This document shows positions 35,922 to 45,277 of a stretch of DNA of 64,000 nt, one piece after another. Every line of letters starts with the position of its first letter. Positions within the stretch are counted from its first letter, which is position 1. Both the position numbers and the translations under genes were made by a program. A model generated the notes under the pieces. That model saw only the letters and a program-made list of their open reading frames with translations. It was not told the origin of the DNA and searched no databases. The stretch is from Gordoniibacillus kamchatkensis (GTDB lineage Bacteria; Bacillota; Bacilli; Paenibacillales; NBRC-103111): NCBI RefSeq assembly GCF_000829455.1, contig NZ_JXAK01000031.1:18306-82305 (forward strand), read 5' to 3'.

Positions 35922-36127
35922 TGTATCGCTCCTTTCCCTTCGGCAGCTGGCTGGCTTGCGCTCATCGCGCGTAAGCCCCTGTAGCTTTGCGTCCCAAGCT
36001 TTCGCTTGGTTTGCCTTTTTCGAGAATAATCGAATGATGTCAAATGGTGTAAATTCTTTTACATTCAGGATAATAGATGGTCATGATTTTGTTTATCGTT
36101 CTTTCTCCTTATTTTGCAGAAAAATGA

Positions 36128-37378
36128 CTAGGCCTTAAGTCCCATTTCCATGCTGATTCGACTGCCTTTCCAATAAAGCGACGTTGCCGACAGCGTTACG
36201 GCGGCCATGATCATAAACATCGGACCTCCGCCGATCGCCGTGAGCAGCATGCCGCCAAGCCAGGGCCCGACGAACTGGCCGAGCGAGCCGAACGTCTGCG
36301 CGCCGTAATACGTCCCTCGCATTCCTTCCGGCGCAATCCGGTCGATCAGCATGTTCGCCGACGGATAATTGAGAATTTCCCCTAACGTGAACACCGCCAT
36401 CGACACGATCATCGCCGCCGGGCTACCGGATACAGCGAAGCCGATATCGCCGAGCGCGAACATTACGTTGCCCGCGGCGATCGCGATAAGCGGCGAGCGG
36501 CGCCGTTCCGCCCAGCGCACGAGCGGCACTTGCAGAAGGATGACGGTTATCGCGTTCACGGTCATCAACACGGCGAACAGCATAGCCCCTGCGGCAAAAC
36601 GGCCCTCGACATACTGCGACAGCGTCACCGTCATTTGCGAATAGCCGATAGCGCCGATCATGCTGCCGCCGAGGTAACAGCGAAGCGCTCCGTCCCGGCG
36701 AATAACGTGCCAGGCCGAACCGATCGTAACGTTCGACTTCGCTTCGCCTTCGATCCGCTTGATGCCGAACGCGAGGAGCAGAACATAAAGCGACACCGCA
36801 TACACGAAGTAAACGAGTCCCGTAAGCAGAAACGGCAGCGCGCTGCTCTTCAGGCCGAAAAAAGCGCCGAGCAGCGGTCCGACCGCTACGCCGATATTGA
36901 TGGCCAAATAGCGCATCGAAAAAACGCGAAACCGCTGCTCCTTCGGCGTCAAGTCGGCCATAAGCGCCTGCGATACCGGCTCGTAGAACGAACGGCACAG
37001 ACCGTTCACGGCGCTGAGCAGCAAAAAGACGAGCGGGAGCTTCGCCAGTGAGAAGCCGACGAACACGCCGGCCCAGCCGAACAGCGCCGCCAGCATAATG
37101 ACGCGCCGTCCGAACCGGTCGGACAAGGCGCCGCCGAAAAAGCCGCCGAGCGTGCCCGCGAGCGGACCGGCGCCGGCGACGACACCGATGAGCGTCGGGC
37201 TCATTTGCGTCGTTTTGGCCAAGTATATCGCCAGAAAGGGAAGGCTCATCGACGATGCCGCTCTGGCGAGGACGGTGCCGAACAGGAGCGACAGCACGAT
37301 TGGATGAAGGGAAGTAAGAGCGGATAACAGCTGAGCAGGCTTCCGTTTAGCCTCATTCGGTAACGGAGCGGTATTCAT
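36128..37378 (-). CDS. MFS transporter
   Basis: A 416-residue, 12-TM major facilitator with motif A-like GGALSDRFGRRVIML and a second half starting near VIRRDGALRCYLGGS. It has features of the MdtH/YfkF-type drug exporters (TPKEQRFRVFSMRYLAINIGVAVGP). Substrate unknown. Monocistronic by position. Confidence 0.88.
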   Translation of the reverse strand: MNTAPLPNEAKRKPAQLLSALTSLHPIVLSLLFGTVLARAASSMSLPFLAIYLAKTTQMSPTLIGVVAGAGPLAGTLGGFFGGALSDRFGRRVIMLAALFGWAGVFVGFSLAKLPLVFLLLSAVNGLCRSFYEPVSQALMADLTPKEQRFRVFSMRYLAINIGVAVGPLLGAFFGLKSSALPFLLTGLVYFVYAVSLYVLLLAFGIKRIEGEAKSNVTIGSAWHVIRRDGALRCYLGGSMIGAIGYSQMTVTLSQYVEGRFAAGAMLFAVLMTVNAITVILLQVPLVRWAERRRSPLIAIAAGNVMFALGDIGFAVSGSPAAMIVSMAVFTLGEILNYPSANMLIDRIAPEGMRGTYYGAQTFGSLGQFVGPWLGGMLLTAIGGGPMFMIMAAVTLSATSLYWKGSRISMEMGLKA

Positions 37379-37516
37379 ATCCGGCCCCCTTCTCTTTGTC
37401 GTCTAGTGTCGTCATCGCTCTAGTATACAGCTTCCCCCCGTTTTTGTCTGCCCCCGATTCGGAACTGCTGTCCGGAACGCTCGCCAGCGATGCGTACGCC
37501 TTCCCGCACAAAAAAA

Positions 37517-37540
37517 ATGCCGCCTGCTGCCCGGCGGCAT
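37517..37540. terminator. Terminator after EfeO-like gene
   Basis: Stem ATGCCGCC / GGCGGCAT, followed on the minus strand by eight T. It ends the iron-uptake operon. Confidence 0.85.
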
Positions 37541-37551
37541 CCCTCTCTTTT

Positions 37552-37920
37552 TTATTTCAGCGCTTCCGCAGCAGCCAAGGCGTCCGCCAGCTTCTTCGCT
37601 TCCTGCGACAGGACCGCCTTGTCGAGCGACGACGCCTTCGTGCCTGATTCGAGCTTGCCCAGCGGGTCTTCCACTTGCTTGTACACATCTTTGGACTTAT
37701 CCTTTACGCCGTCCTCGAACTTCTCCCACGTTTCGTGCAGCTCGTTCGCTTGCGCTTTCGCTTTCGCCGCATCTCCGGCGTCGATGCTCTTTTGCAGCTC
37801 GCCGAGCGTCTGTTTCATCGCCGTAACGCCCTCCGCCGGCGTCATTTTGGCGCCGCAGGCCGAAGTGACGAGCAGCAGGACCAGGGCGGCGGAAGCCGCG
37901 AGTTTTTGACCGATGTTCAT
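37552..37920 (-). CDS. EfeO-like lipoprotein
   Basis: A 122-residue exported lipoprotein: signal MNIGQKLAASAALVLLLVTSACG with lipobox TSAC. The mature part (LGELQKSIDAGDAAKAKAQA, ELHETWEKFEDGVKDKSKDVYKQVEDPLG) is similar to the periplasmic helices of EfeO and of the EfeU N-terminal domain next door. It probably binds ferrous iron for EfeU. Ends with a terminator; 32 bases after the permease. Confidence 0.8.
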   Translation of the reverse strand: MNIGQKLAASAALVLLLVTSACGAKMTPAEGVTAMKQTLGELQKSIDAGDAAKAKAQANELHETWEKFEDGVKDKSKDVYKQVEDPLGKLESGTKASSLDKAVLSQEAKKLADALAAAEALK

Positions 37921-37952
37921 GATGGAAATCCCCCTATGAAATGATTGATCGA

Positions 37953-39446
37953 TTACGGTGTCGAAGCCGTCTCGCTCTTGCGCCACTGCCGGTCTTTGAG
38001 GGCCCGGTACGCAACCGCCGCCAAAGCGCAGATCAGCAGCGCCGCTTGCGGCACAAGATTTTGCCAGGTCGGATACAGCGCCAAAGCGGTCAGCGTCGGC
38101 ACTCCGTCTACATGAGAGGCAGGAAGCCATCCCGCCAGCTGCAGGCCGTGTACGCCCATGCCGGTGAACTTGAAGCATAAATAAAACACAAGCACGCTGG
38201 AGACGAGGAAAAACGGCCGGACCGGAATGCGCACGCCGAAAAACAAAATGAGAGCGGCCAATACGGCGAGTACGGCAATTCCGATGGCGATGCCGGCGAG
38301 CAGCTCGCCAAGGCCGATCGACGACGCCATGCCGATGAAGAATAGCACCGTCTCCGTACCTTCGCGGAACACGGCAAGGAAGGAGAGCGCGGCGAGCGAG
38401 ACGAGGCTGCCGGTCGCCAGCGCCTTCGTGCTCTGGCTGCGAATGTAAGTCTGCCATGCGGACAAGCTTGATTTGCTGTGCAGCCAGTAGCTCATGTACA
38501 GCAGCATGACCGCGGCGAACAAACCGGTACAGCCCGCAATAAGGAAGTTGTTGCTGCCGAACGCGCCGGATGAGAACAGCAGCTGCACCGCAACCCCCAG
38601 CGCCAGGCTGACGAGCAGTCCCGCGCCGACGCCATACCAGATCCACGCTTTCTTGTTGTCGTGGCCCGCCTTCTTAAGGAAGGCGAGCAGCGCGACAACG
38701 ACGAGCAGCGCTTCCAGGCCTTCCCGCAGCAAAATCGTCGTGGCGTCGAACATCGTATAAGTCGTCTTGCCTGCGAGCGGAGCCAGGTATGCCCGCATCT
38801 GGGCGATAATTTTCGCTGCCTCGTCCGTCTTCGGCGGCGTCGACGCAATCAGGCCGTAGGCCGAGACCATATCGCGTTCCGCGTCCCCGTACACCCCAGC
38901 CGATTGCGTCAGCACAACGCCTTCGATGTCCAGCCACGATTTTTTGAAGCTTTCCATGTCGGCCTTGGCGCCTTCCGTATCGTGGCTTGCCAGCTTGGCG
39001 GACGCATCGTCCAGCAGCGCGACAAGCGAGGCGACCGTCGCGTTGCCGCCTCCCTGCGCCTCGGATTGCTTGAAGTACCCGTAATCGCCGGCTATGGCGT
39101 GCTCGTTCCGTTCCAGCAAAAGACGCAGCGCTGCCGTCAGCTTCTCTTGCTGTACAGGCTGCTGCGCGAGCAAGAAGCTGACGTCGCTCATCGACTCTTC
39201 GATGAGCCGGTAAGCCGTTTTCGAATGCTTCTTGATCCCGTCCTCGAAATCGAGCCACGCATCGCGGAATTGCCCGATCTTGTTTACCGCTTCGGCGTAA
39301 TTGCCTTGCTGCGCCGCTTCCAGCGCCTGCCTGACGCTGGCGTTCGCCTGCTTCAGCGCGTCTTCGGCTGTGGCAGCGGATGCTGCAGGAACGAATGAGC
39401 AGAGGATAACAATCCCCAGCAAAATCCGGATCCACCATCGAGTCAT
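37953..39446 (-). CDS. efeU: FTR1-family iron permease with EfeO-like N-terminal domain
   Basis: A ~497-residue protein: signal peptide, two EfeO-like helical repeats (QFRDAWLDFEDGIKKHSKTAY and SFKKSWLDIEGVV), then a seven-TM FTR1 domain. Both iron-transport motifs are present: LLREGLEALL (~240) and VFREGTETVL (~355). Transports iron across the membrane. Start chosen at 39446, though 39452 is equally possible. Fur-box-like sites sit at its promoter. No EfeB peroxidase is seen in the window. Confidence 0.92.
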   Translation of the reverse strand: MTRWWIRILLGIVILCSFVPAASAATAEDALKQANASVRQALEAAQQGNYAEAVNKIGQFRDAWLDFEDGIKKHSKTAYRLIEESMSDVSFLLAQQPVQQEKLTAALRLLLERNEHAIAGDYGYFKQSEAQGGGNATVASLVALLDDASAKLASHDTEGAKADMESFKKSWLDIEGVVLTQSAGVYGDAERDMVSAYGLIASTPPKTDEAAKIIAQMRAYLAPLAGKTTYTMFDATTILLREGLEALLVVVALLAFLKKAGHDNKKAWIWYGVGAGLLVSLALGVAVQLLFSSGAFGSNNFLIAGCTGLFAAVMLLYMSYWLHSKSSLSAWQTYIRSQSTKALATGSLVSLAALSFLAVFREGTETVLFFIGMASSIGLGELLAGIAIGIAVLAVLAALILFFGVRIPVRPFFLVSSVLVFYLCFKFTGMGVHGLQLAGWLPASHVDGVPTLTALALYPTWQNLVPQAALLICALAAVAYRALKDRQWRKSETASTP

Positions 39447-39497
39447 GTTCATCGACCTGCTTTCTGTAGTCTGCATCCGCCCTGGATGCCCCCTAAT

Positions 39498-39512
39498 TGA
39501 TAACGATTATCA
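39498..39512. promoter_or_regulatory. Fur box
   Basis: TGATAACGATTATCA is a 15-base perfect inverted repeat matching the classical Fur consensus. It lies just downstream of the inferred start site, ~50 bases before the efeU start codon. Confidence 0.85.
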
Positions 39513-39529
39513 TTGTTAACGACAAGTTG

Positions 39530-39559
39530 ATTTTAATAGCTGCGCACCGTCCTTGTCAA
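39530..39559 (-). promoter_or_regulatory. efeU promoter
   Basis: On the minus strand TTGACA (39554-39559) and TAAAAT (39530-39535) with 18-base spacing. It is flanked by two Fur-like sites. Confidence 0.7.
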
Positions 39560-39562
39560 TAT

Positions 39563-39577
39563 TGATTTTCATTATCA
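39563..39577. promoter_or_regulatory. Second Fur-like box
   Basis: TGATTTTCATTATCA is a 15-base Fur-like sequence with one weak half. It lies upstream of the -35 of the efeU promoter. Confidence 0.55.
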
Positions 39578-39684
39578 TTTAGCTGCAAAAAATTCCCTGA
39601 TCTAAAGCTCCAGTCATAAAAGGAGAGCCTGTACGATACATTGTAAAGTGAACGTTAGCCAAGCTCTCTACCGGCAGAAAGGAA

Positions 39685-40395
39685 GTGAGCGATCGGGTGA
39701 AAATCGCTTCGCGCCAGTCGCCCGTCTCCGTCCCCCGGGCCAGAAGCGCGGCAGCCGCCCCCGCCGTTCATGGCTTCGATATGCGTCTGCTGGCAAGCCG
39801 GGCTACCGTCTTTATCGTAGGCCTGGCCATTATGGCATACGGCATCGTCCTGATTGTCCAAGCCAGATTCGGTGCCGCTCCGTGGGACGTAATGCATCTC
39901 GGCATCGTGCAGCTTAGCGGTTTGTCGTTCGGCCGGGTGCGCCAGATTGTCGGGCTGGCGGTTATCACCGTTGCCTGCCTCATGCTGCGGCAGTGGCCGA
40001 CTGTCGGGCTGATAGCCAACATGCTGCTTGTCGGCGAATTTTGCAATTGGCTTGTCGCGCTTCATCTCGTGCCGGTCGCGACGGATATTCCGCGGCGCAT
40101 CGCCTTATTTACGGCAGGGCTCTTCGTTTGGGGCTTTGGCACAGGCGTCTACATTCAGTCGAAGCTCGGGGCCGGCCCGCGCGATCTGCTCATGCTGGCG
40201 ATTCACCATCGAACCGGCTGGCCGATCCGCTGGGTTCGCACGATTCTGGAAATCGCCGCCGTTACGGCCGGCATTTGCCTCAGCGGTCCGTTTTCCATCG
40301 GCACGATCGCCTTCTCGTTCTGTATCGGGCATACGACGGAGCTCGGCATGAAGGTCGCGCAGCGGCTGCTCCGTTCGCTGACCGAGCCGGACTGA
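39685..40395 (+). CDS. YczE-like integral membrane protein
   Basis: A ~236-residue protein with about five TM segments (GLAIMAYGIVLIVQARFGAAPWD, FVWGFGTGVYIQSKLGAGPRD). The paired GxxPWD/GAGPRD patterns are typical of the YczE/YyaS/YitT family of unknown function. Start uncertain: GTG 39685 or 39697. It faces away from efeU. Confidence 0.8.
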   Translation: MSDRVKIASRQSPVSVPRARSAAAAPAVHGFDMRLLASRATVFIVGLAIMAYGIVLIVQARFGAAPWDVMHLGIVQLSGLSFGRVRQIVGLAVITVACLMLRQWPTVGLIANMLLVGEFCNWLVALHLVPVATDIPRRIALFTAGLFVWGFGTGVYIQSKLGAGPRDLLMLAIHHRTGWPIRWVRTILEIAAVTAGICLSGPFSIGTIAFSFCIGHTTELGMKVAQRLLRSLTEPD

Positions 40396-40424
40396 ACGGG
40401 CCGCGAACGCTAACGCAAAGAAAA

Positions 40425-40452
40425 AACGGAGACCGCACCGCGGCTCTCCGTT
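40425..40452. terminator. Terminator between YczE-like and yuzB genes
   Basis: Stem AACGGAG / CTCCGTT with an inner CCG/CGG pair. A-run and T-run are present at opposite ends, so it may work in both directions. Confidence 0.75.
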
Positions 40453-40456
40453 GTTG

Positions 40457-40678
40457 TCATTTGATATATTTCGCAGCCTTTTCGATCGCTTCGTCCTCGG
40501 TCGCGCCGGTGACGTACCTGCCGTTAACAAAGATGAACGCATATCGGGAACACGGGCCGCAATACGACTTGCAGCCCACCTTAATATCGGCGTCCGGCGC
40601 GAGCTTTTGCAGCTTCGGAACTGCTGACTTGATCCGCATATGCTTGCACTTGTCGCAGACCCGAATATCGTTGGCCAT
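40457..40678 (-). CDS. yuzB: YuzB-family protein (DUF1450)
   Basis: A 73-residue protein with Cys at RVCDKCKHM and CKSYCGPCSRYAF, the typical YuzB pattern and likely metal-binding. The function is unknown. Start overlaps the stop of the hesB-like gene (one base), so they are cotranscribed. Confidence 0.9.
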   Translation of the reverse strand: MANDIRVCDKCKHMRIKSAVPKLQKLAPDADIKVGCKSYCGPCSRYAFIFVNGRYVTGATEDEAIEKAAKYIK

Positions 40679-40980
40679 CAGTGATCCCCGAGATTGCCTT
40701 TGCTCGGATTCGTAATCATGAATCCTTCTTCCGGCAAATAAAAATAGTCGACGCGAACGCCGTGAAGCATCGGCTCGTCCTTGTCGAGCAGCACATCGAT
40801 GCCTTTGTCCGTCGATACGACAATATCGTTCTCGGCCTGATCGTCAAGGCCGAGCGCATAATGGACGTGGTCGCCATGGCGCTCGCTCACCTGGATGCGC
40901 ACTTTCAGCCCGGCGTTCTCTTCCTTGTTCAATTCTTCCAGCAGTACTTTCGCGGCGCTACGGCTAATTTTGACTTTCAT
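40678..40980 (-). CDS. HesB-like protein (YneR type)
   Basis: A 100-residue protein of the HesB/YneR type (MKVKISRSAAKVLLEELNKE, DYFYLPEEGFMITNPSKG). The canonical A-type Cys residues are missing, as in YneR-like proteins. Function therefore unknown. Confidence 0.82.
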   Translation of the reverse strand: MKVKISRSAAKVLLEELNKEENAGLKVRIQVSERHGDHVHYALGLDDQAENDIVVSTDKGIDVLLDKDEPMLHGVRVDYFYLPEEGFMITNPSKGNLGDH

Positions 40981-41117
40981 TCGGACCTCTCCTGATCATC
41001 GCGTTATAGTGCAGCTTGTTCCTATTGTAAAGAAAAGGGGCGTGGAAAGCAACTTTCCCCGCCCGCCTAGCGTCTTTCTATCAGAAAGCAGCTCGTCTGC
41101 TAGAAAGGAACGATAGC

Positions 41118-41543
41118 ATGCACATTCAAGGCGTCAATCATCTGCTCTTCTCGGTTTCCGATCTGCAGCGCTCCATCGCCTTTTACCGCGACGCGCTCGG
41201 CGCCAGGCTGCTGGCCGAAGGCCGCAAGCTCGCCTATTTCGACCTCGCCGGCATTTGGCTTGCCTTGAACGTCGAAGAGGACATCCCGCGCCGCGACATT
41301 CACTTGTCCTACACCCATCTGGCGTTTACCGTCGCCGAGGCGGAGCTGCCTGCATGGGAGCATAGGCTTCGCGAACACGGCGTAACGATATTGGAAAGCC
41401 GCGAACGGGACCCGCGCGACCGGAATTCGATTTATTTCACCGATCCGGACGGGCACAAATTCGAGCTTCACACCGGAACGCTGCAGAACCGCCTGCAATA
41501 TTACCGCAGTGCGATGCCGCATATGAAGTTCTACGAACGGTGA
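41118..41543 (+). CDS. fosB: FosB-type fosfomycin bacillithiol transferase
   Basis: A 141-residue glyoxalase-fold enzyme that adds a thiol (bacillithiol) to fosfomycin. Metal ligands H8 (NHLLFSV), H67 (SYTHLAF) and E116 (DPDGHKFELHTG) are present, with the FosB start MHIQGVNHLLFSVSDL. Monocistronic, with a strong terminator. Other vicinal-oxygen-chelate enzymes are possible but less likely. Confidence 0.92.
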   Translation: MHIQGVNHLLFSVSDLQRSIAFYRDALGARLLAEGRKLAYFDLAGIWLALNVEEDIPRRDIHLSYTHLAFTVAEAELPAWEHRLREHGVTILESRERDPRDRNSIYFTDPDGHKFELHTGTLQNRLQYYRSAMPHMKFYER

Positions 41544-41583
41544 AAAATGGGAAGGACGCCTGGCGGGGCGTCCTTCCCATTTT
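41544..41583. terminator. Strong bidirectional terminator
   Basis: A 16-bp perfect stem, AAAATGGGAAGGACGC / GCGTCCTTCCCATTTT, between the convergent fosB and aldo/keto reductase genes. A- and T-tracts lie on both sides. Confidence 0.93.
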
Positions 41584-41585
41584 CG

Positions 41586-42533
41586 CTAGGCAAGAATGTC
41601 TTCGATCCGCTGCAGCGTCTCTGCGGACAGCTTCACGCCGGACGCCTTCGCGTTCTCCTCCACCTGCTCCGGCCGCGACGCGCCGATGATGCAGGAGGAA
41701 ACGTTCGGCAGCCGCAAAATCCACGCCAGCGCAAGCTGCGACATCGACAGCCCGAGCTCGGCCGCGACCGCCTGCAGCTTCTCGACTTTGCGCAAATTAG
41801 TGTCGGTCAGAACGCGGTTAATGAACATGTTCGACTTCGGATCGGCAGCGCGCGAGCCTTCCGGCAGCGGTGCCTCCGGCTTGTACTTGCCGGTCAGGAC
41901 GCCTTGCGCCAGCGGCGAGAACACGATCTGGCCGACTCCTTCGCGTTCGGATACGGGCACGATCTCCTTCTCGATGGCGCGGTGCAGCATGCTGTAGTTC
42001 GGCTGGTTCGAGACGATCCGGTCGAGGTTCAGCTCGCGCGCCGCGGCGGCCGCATCGGCGATCTGCACCGCGCTCCATTCGCTGACGCCGGCATACAGCA
42101 CTTTGCCCTGCGTAATGAGATCGTCAAGCGCGCGCAGCGTCTCGTCCAGCGGCGTTTCCGGATCGTAGCGGTGGCATTGGTACAGATCGATGTAATCCAC
42201 CTTCATCCGCTTTAAGCTCGCTTCGCACTGCTCCATAATGTGTTTGCGGGAAAGTCCGCTTTCGTTCGGCTTGTCGCCCATCGGGAAAAACACTTTCGTC
42301 GCCAGCACGTACGAATGCCGCGGATATTTCTTCAGCGCTTTGCCGACGATTTCTTCGGCCGCGCCGCGGTGATACACGTTGGCCGTATCGAAAAAGTTGA
42401 TACCCAGCCCGTACGCTTTGTCGATGACATCTTCCGCCTGCGCGGCTTCGACCGAGCCGCCGTACGTCAGCCAGCTGCCGAGCGAAATTTCGCTTACCTT
42501 CACGCCGCTTCTGCCAAGTCTCCGGTATTCCAA
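41586..42533 (-). CDS. Aldo/keto reductase (YhdN/Kv-beta-like)
   Basis: A 315-residue TIM-barrel NADPH oxidoreductase. Catalytic Asp/Tyr/Lys/His are in FFDTANVYHRG, LATKVFF and DLYQCHRYD, and the NADP-binding end is IIGASRPEQVEENA. Probably reduces small aldehydes or ketones. Divergent from the HxlR regulator, with a shared control region. Confidence 0.9.
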   Translation of the reverse strand: MEYRRLGRSGVKVSEISLGSWLTYGGSVEAAQAEDVIDKAYGLGINFFDTANVYHRGAAEEIVGKALKKYPRHSYVLATKVFFPMGDKPNESGLSRKHIMEQCEASLKRMKVDYIDLYQCHRYDPETPLDETLRALDDLITQGKVLYAGVSEWSAVQIADAAAAARELNLDRIVSNQPNYSMLHRAIEKEIVPVSEREGVGQIVFSPLAQGVLTGKYKPEAPLPEGSRAADPKSNMFINRVLTDTNLRKVEKLQAVAAELGLSMSQLALAWILRLPNVSSCIIGASRPEQVEENAKASGVKLSAETLQRIEDILA

Positions 42534-42640
42534 CGTCTTTGTCCCTCCATCTGAACGAGCGTCGTTTGTTGCTATTTTAATCTTTGTTATTTAAAATAGA
42601 AAGTAGTGAAAAATAGTTCATGTTATTACAAAAACAAAAT

Positions 42641-42662
42641 CTACTTACATTTAGGTAAGTAG
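42641..42662. promoter_or_regulatory. Likely HxlR operator
   Basis: Perfect 8-bp inverted repeat CTACTTAC / GTAAGTAG with a 6-base spacer, 35 bases before the HxlR start and upstream of the reductase. The size and symmetry fit autoregulation by the adjacent protein. Confidence 0.65.
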
Positions 42663-42696
42663 CTCAAACGTGTGAAGCAGAAGGGAGCCGTCTTTT

Positions 42697-43062
42697 ATGG
42701 TCGCATTGAAGAAAGAGCCGCCCGCCTCGCCGGTCCCGAACAGCTATGTGCCGCGCCAGCCGACCGTTATCGAATGCAATATCGAGAAAACGCTCGACGT
42801 CATCGGCGGCAAATGGTCGTTCCTCGTGCTTCGCGAGCTGTTTTGCGGCAAGAAGCGGTTTGGCGAGCTGCAGCGGCAAGTGAACGGCATCAATCCGAAG
42901 TCGCTTACCGACACGCTCCGCCATCTGGAGGAGAAGGGCGTCATCGAGCGCACCGCTTACCCCACTGTCCCTGTCACCGTCGAGTATTCGCTCACGCCGA
43001 AAGGCGAAGATCTGCATCAAATATTGAAGGAAATGAAGCTTTGGGCCGCCAAATGGACATGA
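42697..43062 (+). CDS. HxlR-family transcriptional regulator
   Basis: A 121-residue winged-helix regulator. Conserved IECNIEKTLDVIGGKWSFLVLRELF with Cys27, the residue that senses aldehydes or oxidants in HxlR/HypR relatives. Likely regulates the divergent aldo/keto reductase gene and itself; this is inferred from the inverted repeat. Confidence 0.92.
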   Translation: MVALKKEPPASPVPNSYVPRQPTVIECNIEKTLDVIGGKWSFLVLRELFCGKKRFGELQRQVNGINPKSLTDTLRHLEEKGVIERTAYPTVPVTVEYSLTPKGEDLHQILKEMKLWAAKWT

Positions 43063-43107
43063 TTGGGAAGCAGGCCCTCACAGAGAGGAACAGGTGAACC
43101 GCCAGCA

Positions 43108-43866
43108 ATGATTACGCTGAAAACGAAAGAAGAAATCGAGAACATGCACAAGGCCGGCCGCATTTTGGCGAGCTGCCATAAAGAAATTGCCGCAATGATC
43201 CGTCCGGGGATTACGACCGGGGAGATCGACCGTTTTGTCGAGAAATTTCTCGAGCAGCGCGGCGCCACGCCGGAGCAAAAAGGGTACAAAGGCTACAAAT
43301 ACGCCACGTGCGCTTCGGTCAACGACGTCATCTGCCACGGATTTCCCGGCGACTACGCGCTGAAGGACGGCGACATCGTAACGATCGATATGGTCGTCAA
43401 TGTGGACGGCTGGCTGGCCGATTCCGCCTGGTCGTACGCCGTAGGCAACGTCTCGGAAACGGCCGACAAGCTGCTGCGCGTCACCAAAGAAGCGCTCTAC
43501 CGCGGCATTCAGCAAGCCGTCGTCGGCAATCGGATCGGCGACGTGTCGCATGCGATCCAGACGTTTGCCGAGGCGCAGGGCTTCTCCGTCGTGCGCGACT
43601 TTATCGGCCACGGCATCGGCAAACAAATGCACGAGGATCCGCAGGTGCCGCATTACGGCCCGGCGGGTCGGGGCCCTCGCCTGAAGGAAGGGATGGTGTT
43701 CACGATCGAACCGATGCTGAACGTCGGCGCCTACCATACGATGGTCGATCCCGACGGCTGGACGGCCCGCACCGTCGACGGCAGCTTGTCCGCCCAATAT
43801 GAACACACCATCGCCATTACTGCGGACGGTCCGCTCATCTTGACGGAGCAAGACCCTATCTCCTAA
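43108..43866 (+). CDS. map: Methionine aminopeptidase, type I
   Basis: A 252-residue metalloprotease that removes N-terminal Met. Metal ligands are in TIDMVVNVDGWLADSAW (two Asp), FIGHGIGKQMHE (His), FTIEPML (Glu) and QYEHTIAI (Glu). Start chosen at 43108 (MITLKTKEEIENM). A further copy would be expected in the ribosomal region; this is likely a second, SH3-less copy. Confidence 0.95.
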   Translation: MITLKTKEEIENMHKAGRILASCHKEIAAMIRPGITTGEIDRFVEKFLEQRGATPEQKGYKGYKYATCASVNDVICHGFPGDYALKDGDIVTIDMVVNVDGWLADSAWSYAVGNVSETADKLLRVTKEALYRGIQQAVVGNRIGDVSHAIQTFAEAQGFSVVRDFIGHGIGKQMHEDPQVPHYGPAGRGPRLKEGMVFTIEPMLNVGAYHTMVDPDGWTARTVDGSLSAQYEHTIAITADGPLILTEQDPIS

Positions 43867-43882
43867 ACGCTGAGGTGTCCGC

Positions 43883-44958
43883 ATGATTCCTTTTTGGCGG
43901 AAATATTGGCGTACGGCGTTCGATATCGCGCTGCTGCTGCTTACTGTATATGTGTTCATGCTGCTGTTCAGCTTCCTGTATCGGATCGCCACGCCGATCT
44001 TTCTTTCCTTCGTCGTCTATCTTATCATCGAACCGCTGGCGCGCTTCCTGCACCGGCGCGGCATGAAAAAAACGATCGCCACGGCGATCTCAACGCTCGT
44101 CTTCTTCCTCGTCATTCTGGGGGCGCTCACCGGCGCCGGCATTTTGATGGTGTCGCAAACGATCAGTCTCACCGCCAAATTCGGCGATTACACGAAGCTG
44201 CTGCAAGAACAAATCGCCGTTCACGCTCACGAGCTGCAGGCGCGCTATTCGGCGCTGCCGGACGAAGTGACGGCCAATATCACGAAGTACGCCGGCGAAA
44301 TGGCGAACTACTTGTCCGCGCTGGCCAAAAGGTTTTTGGCGAGCGTCGTCGGCACGCTCACGAGCGTATCCGCGTTCGTCGTCAATTTCGCGATCGGGAT
44401 CGTGCTCGCCTTTTTTCTCAGCATCGAAATCGAAAGCTGGAAAAGGCTGGCTGGCGAGAAGACGCCCGGAACGTTCAAGAAAGTGTTTCAGTTCCTGCGC
44501 GAGAACGTCATCCGCGGCATCGCTACATATTTGAAGGCGCAGCTGAAGCTCATTTCCATTACGTTCGTTATCGTGTTTGTCGGCCTGCTCGTGCTTGGCA
44601 TTTCCAACGCCTTCACGCTGGCGGTGCTTTCCGCCGTCTTCGACCTGCTGCCCTTGCTCGGGGTGCCGACGCTGTTCATTCCGTGGATTTTGTACCTGTT
44701 CATCGTCGGCGACGTTCATCTCGGCATATCGCTTTCCGTACTGCTCGTCGTCACGATTCTCATTCGCCAGTTCCTCGAACCGAAAATTACCGGCGAATCG
44801 CTCGGCGTATCGGCGTTCACGATGCTTTCGTTCATGATCATTTCACTCTCTTTGTTCGGCGTCGCGGCTTGATTTTGTCTCCGATCCTCATTATTACCAT
44901 CAAGGCGCTGCTCGATCAGGGCTATTTGCAGCGCTGGATTCGTTTGCCGAACGACTGA
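43883..44958 (+). CDS. AI-2E family permease (frameshift near the end)
   Basis: A ~358-residue membrane protein (TM helices ~10-70, ~155-185, ~215-325) of the AI-2E/UPF0118 family, which includes ion/proton antiporters. A G is missing near 44868, where GTCGCGG should read GTCGCGGG. After that the frame continues LILSPILIITIKALLDQGYLQRW to 44958. The C-terminal repeat fits the family. Likely a sequencing error. Confidence 0.87.
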
Positions 44959-45022
44959 CGGACCGGCCCTTCCAACCGCCGAAAACCCGATAAAATATAG
45001 GCCTTCACGCCTCCGGATCCTC

Positions 45023-45051
45023 TTGATAAACCTTACATGATGTGTTATATT
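45023..45051 (+). promoter_or_regulatory. Promoter of the small-protein gene
   Basis: TTGATA (45023-45028) and TATATT (45046-45051) with exact 17-base spacing, 47 bases before the ATG at 45098. Confidence 0.65.
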
Positions 45052-45097
45052 AGAAATGAGGAAACTCAAAGGATGATTGGATGGAGGGTGATATGGC

Positions 45098-45277
45098 ATG
45101 AGCGAAAAACTGGAAATTGCCCAAGGCGAAGACCGTATCGTTATCGAACTCACGCTGAAGGAAGCGCTTGCGCTCGCCGGCGATAAGTTCGCCATGAATC
45201 ACCAGCTCGAAACGCAAGCTGTCAAAAAAGTGAAGCGTTCCATTGAGAACAAGCTGTTAGCCGCTTCCGGCAGATGA
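45098..45277 (+). CDS. Small soluble protein of unknown function
   Basis: 59 residues: SEKLEIAQGEDRIVIELTLKE and two helices (EALALAGDKFAMNHQL, QAVKKVKRSIENKLL). GGAGGG stands before the ATG and a good promoter is upstream. I do not recognise the family. Confidence 0.6.
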   Translation: MSEKLEIAQGEDRIVIELTLKEALALAGDKFAMNHQLETQAVKKVKRSIENKLLAASGR

